A stretch of DNA of 64,000 nucleotides from Lewinellaceae bacterium (GTDB lineage: Bacteria; Bacteroidota; Bacteroidia; Chitinophagales; Saprospiraceae): contig JADJSY010000007.1 in NCBI GenBank assembly GCA_016711435.1, forward strand, positions 1 through 64,000, given 5' to 3'. The notes under the pieces were generated by a model. It saw only the letters and a list, made by a program, of their open reading frames with translations. It searched no databases and was not told the origin of the DNA. The first letter of the stretch is position 1, and each line of letters begins with the position of its first letter. Positions 58,803-64,000 of the stretch are shown here, in pieces. Position numbers and translations under genes: made by a program.

Positions 58803-58945
58803 AGATGGATTAAAAGGAATGAGGAATGAGGGATGAGGAATGATGATGGCCGCTCGAAAAAGAGAAATCTGATTCATTATAGAGCGGCTATAATCATTCC
58901 TCATTCCTCATCCCTCATTCCTTTTAATGTTCATCCCTCATTCCT
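58803..58945. repeat. inverted repeat between convergent genes (GGAATGAGGAATGAGG words)
   Basis: Left AAAAGGAATGAGGAATGAGG..., ATGGCCGCTC; right GAGCGGCTAT, CATTCCTCATTCCTCATCCC, CTCATTCCTTTTA. It fills the gap between trmB and the DUF5916 gene. Confidence 0.85.
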
Positions 58946-58946
58946 T

Positions 58947-61223
58947 TTATAAATTCATCCAATAAACGAATTTCAGCACCACCGCCTTGTTTTTCGGGGA
59001 GAAAAACTGCACCGGCGTGTTTCGGATTTCACGGGCATACGAATTGTCGGTGTACACAAAGAAAATATCCGATGCCGGAGCAAAACGCCATTGCAGCCGG
59101 GCGTTGATATTAAAATTATTCGCCTGGGTGTTGTATTGAAAAAATGAACTGAAAAAGACCGCGTGGCTGAATGCCAGTTCCACCCGCGGACCGATCAGCC
59201 AGAAATCAGCGGAGGCATACGGCCGCGGCAAATGAATCCGGTTGTAGCTGTACAACACGGAAAAAATACCCAGCGGTTGTTGCCGGTATGTGAAGCGGCC
59301 TTCCACCTGGAACAGATTTCCGTTGAAATATTCGCCTGTTGTGAGTGATATATCGCCCTGTACATTGTAGGAAGTCCCGGATTCATAACTCGCATAAAAT
59401 CCGGAATACGCATAGCCGCCTACCGGAAGCGGGTCGGTGCCGGTTTCGTACAAATTCGTGGGGTCAAAGGACTCAAACAAGTACGTGTAATTGTTGTATA
59501 TCCCCGTATTGAAATAACCCTGATCTTTAAAACCCGTTCCGAAATAAACGGATGATTCCCGGTCGGTATGCTTGCCATTCAGGCCATAGGTAAGATCGCC
59601 TGACACGCCGATTTTGTAATTGGTGACGTGCTGTGCTGCCCACCCTTTTTGCGGGTAAAAACGCCAACTGGCGCCCGGAAAAAAAGCTTGTACGCCGAGG
59701 CGCGGCACAAATCCCGACTCTGCCGAATACGTGGAGTCGATGCGGTTATACCCCAGGTTGGCACTAAAATAGCGGTCATTATAACCCAGAAAACCGGCCA
59801 GGGTACTGCCGCGTTGCGTTTTGTCGGGCGAAAAAGAGCGGTGATAATACCACTCCCCTTCCCAGCGGTTGTCTTTGGAGTAGAGGTTGAATTCCAGTCC
59901 GGCCATGCGATTCCAGGGCTGCCAGTCGCCGCGTTGGTCATCGTTCAGGTTGTGTAGAAAATTCTGTTTATTGACAACTACGGCACTCATGGTACTGCGT
60001 TCCAGCACCTTGTGCTGCACTGTGGCTACGGTAAAATTAGCCGCCGGCAAAATGGTGTCGCTGCTCCAGTCGCGTTGTTTGGTTTGCATATTCAGCAGTC
60101 CGATCCTGACCTTGTCGGTGAGTTTGCCGCTGAGCCGCGCGCCTGCCACAATGGGCACTTTTTCATTGCGTTCCAGCACGGGATTCCAGGCCAGGCCGAT
60201 GCGTCGGGAGAAAAAAGGCCGCGTATTCGGGAAACCAAACATGGCGAACAGATCGCGGTTTTCGAGAAAAAACTGCCTTGTTTCAGGAAAAAACAGTTCG
60301 AAACGGCTCAGATTGGGTACCTGCCGGTCTACTTCCACCTGGCTGAAATCGGGATTGAGCGTGAGGTCGAGGTTCAGGCCCGGCGTGAGGGCTATTTTGG
60401 CGTCGCCGCCGATGCTGCGGTTCCAGGTGAAGGGTTTTTGCTCCACCTTTAATGAATTTTCATTGCGCAGGTAATCCACGTTGGCGCCGCCAATGGCATA
60501 CGGAATCAGGGAAATATTAGCGCCCGGTTTGGGCGGCGGCGACTCCCAGATCAGCCTGCCTGCAAAGGCCAGGTTGTTGGGACTGTATTGAAAAGCCACC
60601 GGCGCCCAGCCGCTGACCTCAAAGTTTTGCACTTTGGCGCGATTGATCTGCACGCCCCAGGAATTGTCCGTTTCCGAAACCGCATAGCGCAAGGTTTTGA
60701 AAGGAATGGCGACTTCCACGACCCAGCGATCTTCATAATTTTTCACTTCCGAATACCACTTGTTGTCCCATTCAAAAGACAACACTTCGCCGTTGGCGAT
60801 GAGGGCTTCGCGCTGCACGTTGTAAGGACTGATACCAAATGAAAAACCGTTGAGTCCGTCTTTCGAGGGATCGAGCAGCAGGTTGATGGCATCGGTGGTG
60901 CCCGGCGCGAAGTCGCGGCGCAGACTCTGTACGGTGTAACTGCTGCGCGGCTGATAGCACACCGCAGCGAAATACAGGTTGCGGTCGTCAAAAGTCAGAT
61001 ACGCTTCTGTCGGAAACGAACTGTAAGCCGTGTCATTGGGAAAAAACAGTTTGAAATGCCCGGCAGCCTGGGCAGCTTGCCAGTCTGTTTCGTTGAGCTC
61101 GCCATCTAAATGAATGTGAGCCGTCGCTTTGCGGATATTCAGTCGATATACATCGGAATTGGGCGACTGCGACAGACCAATGCCGCTAAGGGCCATGAAC
61201 AGAAGGAATAAGAAGGAACGCAT
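58947..61223 (-). CDS. CBM9-like/DUF5916 outer-membrane protein
   Basis: 758 residues. Signal peptide (SFLFLLFMALSGIGLSQ), an N-terminal carbohydrate-binding family 9-like domain (AHIHLDGELNETDWQAA, EAYLTFDDRNLYFAAVCYQP, WVVEVAIPFKTLRY, SWGVQINRAKV), then a large DUF5916 beta-barrel with NPDFSQVEVDRQVPNLSRFE, LFFPETRQFFLENRDLF and FFSRRIGL. Common in Bacteroidota and often annotated as hydrolase-associated, but no enzymatic role is established. Monocistronic with its own -7 box. Confidence 0.88.
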   Translation of the reverse strand: MRSFLFLLFMALSGIGLSQSPNSDVYRLNIRKATAHIHLDGELNETDWQAAQAAGHFKLFFPNDTAYSSFPTEAYLTFDDRNLYFAAVCYQPRSSYTVQSLRRDFAPGTTDAINLLLDPSKDGLNGFSFGISPYNVQREALIANGEVLSFEWDNKWYSEVKNYEDRWVVEVAIPFKTLRYAVSETDNSWGVQINRAKVQNFEVSGWAPVAFQYSPNNLAFAGRLIWESPPPKPGANISLIPYAIGGANVDYLRNENSLKVEQKPFTWNRSIGGDAKIALTPGLNLDLTLNPDFSQVEVDRQVPNLSRFELFFPETRQFFLENRDLFAMFGFPNTRPFFSRRIGLAWNPVLERNEKVPIVAGARLSGKLTDKVRIGLLNMQTKQRDWSSDTILPAANFTVATVQHKVLERSTMSAVVVNKQNFLHNLNDDQRGDWQPWNRMAGLEFNLYSKDNRWEGEWYYHRSFSPDKTQRGSTLAGFLGYNDRYFSANLGYNRIDSTYSAESGFVPRLGVQAFFPGASWRFYPQKGWAAQHVTNYKIGVSGDLTYGLNGKHTDRESSVYFGTGFKDQGYFNTGIYNNYTYLFESFDPTNLYETGTDPLPVGGYAYSGFYASYESGTSYNVQGDISLTTGEYFNGNLFQVEGRFTYRQQPLGIFSVLYSYNRIHLPRPYASADFWLIGPRVELAFSHAVFFSSFFQYNTQANNFNINARLQWRFAPASDIFFVYTDNSYAREIRNTPVQFFSPKNKAVVLKFVYWMNL

Positions 61224-61251
61224 ACGGAAGGTTTTGTTTTCAAACTTGCCG

Positions 61252-61259
61252 CAAAAGTA
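61252..61259 (-). promoter_or_regulatory. -7 box for the DUF5916 gene
   Basis: Minus strand TACTTTTG, 28 bases before the start codon at 61223. Confidence 0.5.
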
Positions 61260-61335
61260 GGTTACCAGTCGGGAGGATCGTTACAATTGACAATCGAAAA
61301 CCGGGGTTTGGTCAGATTTAGTTCCCAAAGAAAAA

Positions 61336-61450
61336 TAGAGGTGAGAAGTGGGAGGTGAGAGACAACCTGTTTGGCGGCTGTTTTGGTTTGGGCCTGTGTT
61401 TTTCAGGCCTGTAATAGTGAGTCGTGAATAGTGAGTCGTGAGTGGCATCC
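61336..61450. repeat. solo left-arm element
   Basis: GAGGTGAGAAGTGGGAGGTG, GTTTGGCGGCTG, TTTTTCAGGCCTGTAAT and GTGAGTCGTGAATAGTGAG match the left arm of the 3845/17833 family, but no right arm follows. Confidence 0.6.
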
Positions 61451-61477
61451 CGTTAGAATAGGGAACTTTTTATTGGA

Positions 61478-61522
61478 TTTATTTGACAGATTGGGAATCG
61501 AATTCCCAATCTGTCAAATAAA
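61478..61522. repeat. perfect 21-bp hairpin upstream of rfbD
   Basis: TTTATTTGACAGATTGGGAA+T, loop CGA, then the exact complement. It could act as a terminator for upstream reading or as a REP-type element. The remainder of 61224-61605 holds no gene. Confidence 0.85.
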
Positions 61523-61605
61523 TATCAGAAGCTGGAATAGTCTGCCGAATTTCGGGGTCTGGTAACGCATATTTTTTTTGGACATTTGCCCTAAAATTCC
61601 GCACC

Positions 61606-62481
61606 ATGATCCTCATTACCGGCGCAAAAGGGCAACTCGGCCAATGTTTTGAGCAACTTGCGACTGATTTTCCGCAACTGTCGTTTGTGTTTGCTGCTTC
61701 CGGCGACCTCGACATCGGCGACCGGGCAGCCGTGCAACGTTTTTTTACCCGGCATTCCATTCAATGGTGTATCAATTGCGCTGCCTACACAGCGGTAGAT
61801 AAAGCCGAATCGGAATCGGCGCAGGCCAAACGCATCAATGTCACGGGGGTTAAAAACCTGGCGGAAGTTTGCGCGGCGCAGAACATTCCACTGATCCATT
61901 TTTCCACGGACTATGTGTACCACAGCAAACAAAACCTGCCGTTCCGGGAGGAGGATGCCGTAAGCCCCAAAGGCGTATACGCCCGCACCAAACTGCAGGG
62001 AGAACGCGCCGCCCGAAAAGCGCACCCTGCGGGCGTCATGATTATCCGCACTTCGTGGGTGTATTCTGCCATCGGGCACAATTTTGTCAAAACCATGCTG
62101 CGCCTCGGTGCTGAACGCCCGGTCTTGAACGTCGTTTTTGATCAAATCGGCACGCCGACGTATGCCCCCGACCTGGCGGCAGCCGTGCTGAGCATTATCG
62201 ACAAAACGATGCGCGGTGAAATAGCCAGGGAAACGCTGGCGGGCATCTGGCACTATTCTAATGAAGGCGTAACCAGCTGGTACGATTTTGCGGAGGCTAT
62301 TTTTGATATACAGGGTCTGCCATGCCGCGTGCAACCCATTGAAACAAAGGATTTTCCAACCCCCGCACAACGTCCGCCTTTCAGCGTTCTGAACAAATCA
62401 AAAATCAAATCGCAACTCGGAATCGACATTCCGCACTGGCGCGAAAGCCTCGTTCGTTGTCTGAATGTGTTAGATCGTTGA
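61606..62481 (+). CDS. rfbD: dTDP-4-dehydrorhamnose reductase
   Basis: 291 residues, extended short-chain dehydrogenase. Reduces dTDP-4-keto-L-rhamnose to dTDP-L-rhamnose for surface polysaccharides. NAD(P)-binding motif ITGAKGQLGQCFEQL, NCAAYTAVDKAE, HFSTDYVYHSKQNLPFREED, catalytic Y-x3-K in GVYARTKLQGE, and the later WHYSNEGVTSWYDFAEAIFD and RPPFSVLNKSK. The other rml genes are not adjacent. Confidence 0.93.
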   Translation: MILITGAKGQLGQCFEQLATDFPQLSFVFAASGDLDIGDRAAVQRFFTRHSIQWCINCAAYTAVDKAESESAQAKRINVTGVKNLAEVCAAQNIPLIHFSTDYVYHSKQNLPFREEDAVSPKGVYARTKLQGERAARKAHPAGVMIIRTSWVYSAIGHNFVKTMLRLGAERPVLNVVFDQIGTPTYAPDLAAAVLSIIDKTMRGEIARETLAGIWHYSNEGVTSWYDFAEAIFDIQGLPCRVQPIETKDFPTPAQRPPFSVLNKSKIKSQLGIDIPHWRESLVRCLNVLDR

Positions 62482-62535
62482 AAAATGTTGAGAATTTACT
62501 GAAAATGAATCACTTTTGTATTCTTCAAACCAATC

Positions 62536-62582
62536 TTTTTACCACATAGAAATCCATAGAGGGTATCTCTATGTGGTAAAAA
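62536..62582. repeat. hairpin between rfbD and the EAD11-like gene
   Basis: TTTTTACCACATAG (62536-62549) pairs with CTATGTGGTAAAAA (62569-62582), 14 bp perfect. The TTTACCACATAG word also occurs singly near 405 and 36391. Confidence 0.75.
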
Positions 62583-62595
62583 ACACCAACTGATT

Positions 62596-63612
62596 ATGCC
62601 CACCCACCCGATTTTTGAAACTGTCCGCCAACACCTGCAACAAGGCGAAACCGGCGCCGCCCTGCACACGATGATTACTTACCTCGAAGCAGAAGGCAAA
62701 CAGGAAGAACTGTTGCGCACACTTCGTGTCGTACAAGCCAATTACAATGCCGCCAAACAACAGGAACTCAAAGGGATTCTGGCTTTTCAGGAGGCCCAGC
62801 GCGAATATTCCAAAGTAAATGACGCGTTGCTGAGCACTATAGACGACCTCAGCGCCGGAAGAAATACGGGTACAAGCGCAAGACCCGCGCCCAATCGAAA
62901 TTGGTGGATCATCGGTGGCGCTGCATTGCTCGTCGTGGCTGTAGTGGCCGCCATCCTGTTTTTTCGCAAACCAAAAACAGCCGACCCCGTTGCAGGACAG
63001 GGCGATGAAAGCGGTGTGAAATGCCCGCAATTCAGACCCGCGGATTACAGGATTATGCTCATCCCATTTATCAGCCTGAACGATCAGGTAGCCAGGCCTG
63101 CATTGAGCATTCAAACGCGTATCCGCAGCCTGACCAGCAAAAATAATATATCGGCCGATGTGGAAATTGCCGAGGGACATACCATGGCGACGAGCCTGCC
63201 CGATTTTGTACGCGCCAAGAAAAAGGGAGATCAATGCAATGCCAATGTCGTGATTTGGGGCCAGTATGAAAAAGTAGGCGATTCCACTTTGGTCGATGTC
63301 CACTATGTTTTCACGGAAGGCTCCAAAGTCGTCAGCGGAAACACCGATTTTCATCCGTTCAGAAGCCTGTCCGCCCTTCAGCAAAGCGGTAAATCATCCG
63401 GGCTGCGCAGTCTCGACGACGCAATTTTATCGCTATGCAGCATTATGGCGGTGCATGCAGGCAAACCGGAAGTGGCCGAAAAATGGCTGGCAGAAATCGA
63501 TAATTCTTCTGAGAAGGACGACAGCCTGCAACAGGCTATCACAAACATGAAACAGATCAGGGAAAATAAAAAAACGCCGATAGAGCGCTTGCAGGAAAGG
63601 AGGAAAAATTGA
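62596..63612 (+). CDS. EAD11-like N-terminal domain fused to a membrane helix and a C-terminal domain
   Basis: 338 residues. Residues 1-85 (FETVRQHLQQGETGAALHTM, then VVQANYNAAKQQELKGILAF and SKVNDALLSTIDDL) resemble the helical effector-associated domain EAD11 seen in Bacteroidota conflict and signalling proteins. A transmembrane helix follows (about 104-124, IIGGAALLVVAVVAAILFF), then an extracytoplasmic alpha/beta domain (YRIMLIPFISLNDQ, CNANVVIWGQYEKVGDSTLV, VDVHYVFTEGSKVV) that looks like TolB-N/FlgO-type modules, and a charged C-terminus. The domain names are my pattern judgement and not proven. Such EAD proteins are expected to pair with another EAD protein elsewhere. Confidence 0.6.
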   Translation: MPTHPIFETVRQHLQQGETGAALHTMITYLEAEGKQEELLRTLRVVQANYNAAKQQELKGILAFQEAQREYSKVNDALLSTIDDLSAGRNTGTSARPAPNRNWWIIGGAALLVVAVVAAILFFRKPKTADPVAGQGDESGVKCPQFRPADYRIMLIPFISLNDQVARPALSIQTRIRSLTSKNNISADVEIAEGHTMATSLPDFVRAKKKGDQCNANVVIWGQYEKVGDSTLVDVHYVFTEGSKVVSGNTDFHPFRSLSALQQSGKSSGLRSLDDAILSLCSIMAVHAGKPEVAEKWLAEIDNSSEKDDSLQQAITNMKQIRENKKTPIERLQERRKN

Positions 63613-64000
63613 CCTACTTCTAAGTAAAAGGCAAAAGGTATTGACAATCAATAAATTGCCTTGCAATATCCCTATAACTCTATAACTTATTTCATCGTGC
63701 AGGCTATCCAAAAACTGAAGCGTGTCGGGCAAGCCGTTCAGCACCTTTGCGTTTTCGGGCAGTTTGACCTGGTTGATAAAAAGTTGTGCGCCGGTGAGCA
63801 GCAATTCACTGCCGTTAATGGATTTGGACGCATTGTCTACATAGCTCTGAATTGACTGCCGAGGCAGCGGTTCCTGCAAAATGGTAAAAATATAGGCAGG
63901 TTTGAGGGTATGGCTGACGTCGCGCAAATCCGACAGGGACGTATTGGCGCCGAGGTAGACTACCTTTTGGCGGCGGGTACGCAACAGATACTGCATAAAC
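63433..64000 (-). CDS. C-terminal part of a MerR-type regulator with B12-binding domain (partial)
   Basis: The gene enters from the right edge. The readable part, FMQYLLRTRRQKVVYLGANT to LPENAKVLNGLPDTLQFLDS, matches the cobalamin-binding-like domain that follows the DNA-binding domain in MerR regulators (compare lLrrrG-x-kVvYLGanvPl). Related proteins end shortly after the last segment (near 63695), but this frame stays open to 63433 and overlaps the EAD11-like gene on the other strand. A one-base shift near 63697 would give a stop at once, so I suspect another indel. The light-sensing or sugar-sensing role of such proteins cannot be judged here. Confidence 0.6.
   Translation of the reverse strand, partial: FMQYLLRTRRQKVVYLGANTSLSDLRDVSHTLKPAYIFTILQEPLPRQSIQSYVDNASKSINGSELLLTGAQLFINQVKLPENAKVLNGLPDTLQFLDSLHDEISYRVIGILQGNLLIVNTFCLLLRSRSIFPPFLQALYRRFFIFPDLFHVCDSLLQAVVLLRRIIDFCQPFFGHFRFACMHRHNAA

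Overview
The window comes from a member of the Bacteroidota, most likely a Saprospiraceae/Chitinophagia-type organism. The reasons are a SusC/SusD pair, two secreted proteins with type IX secretion sorting domains (one type B, one type A), gliding-motility-style repeats, a CBM9/DUF5916 outer-membrane protein, and at least ten promoters with the Bacteroidetes -7 box TAnnTTTG. I found no rRNA, tRNA, prophage or CRISPR array. Base composition is mid-range and most genes are typical housekeeping or envelope genes.

Layout. 1-1330: broken 3' end of a 2,5-dioxovalerate dehydrogenase gene and a frameshifted ECF sigma factor. 1.4-4.2 kb: nagA and an Lnb/DUF4105 membrane protein. 4.2-16.6 kb: a SusCD-type cluster read leftward (AraC regulator, SusC, SusD, FG-GAP/ASPIC lipoprotein, aldo/keto reductase), with 1.3 kb of repeats between SusD and the FG-GAP gene. 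16.9-30.9 kb: histidine kinase, PlsC-like acyltransferase, T9SS type B surface protein, pssA, purS, rsmI, a glyoxalase-fold protein, OafA-type acyltransferase, RND adaptor, a TrpF-like protein and cinA. 30.9-36.1 kb: two unassigned proteins, a cystathionine gamma-synthase-type enzyme, a WecA-like transferase and an ABC permease. 36.2-40.2 kb: a his operon (hisG, hisD, hisC) behind a poly-histidine leader peptide and attenuator. 40.2-44.7 kb: an orphan SpaB_C domain protein, then rpsL-rpsG-fusA. 44.7-48.5 kb: a TonB receptor plus redoxin under a DtxR-like operator. 48.7-58.8 kb: a BamA/TamA-like barrel, an unassigned helical protein, a T9SS type A protein, a RAYT transposase between its hairpins, an ABC-F ATPase and trmB. 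58.9-64 kb: DUF5916 protein, rfbD, an EAD11-like membrane protein and a partial MerR/B12 regulator.

The most striking feature is not a gene. About 25 intergenic spaces carry long inverted repeats (35-320 bp) built from a small vocabulary of short repeated words (GAGAAGTGAGAGG, GTGTTTAGTGTTTCG, GATGAATGATGAA, GGTTTGATGGTTTGAA, ACGGACACAAAGTGG and others). Many start at, or supply, the stop codon of the neighbouring gene; some are nested inside one another, one has perfect 113-bp arms, one sits between rpsL and rpsG, and a short one lies in frame inside a TonB-receptor gene. A REP-associated tyrosine transposase in the same window is itself flanked by perfect hairpins.

Data-quality caution: three G/C-homopolymer tracts (9667-9702, 37300-37369, 51678-52410) look like sequencing or consensus artefacts, and seven genes are interrupted by small indels that are easily repaired on paper. 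Several apparent pseudogenes may therefore be intact in the organism.
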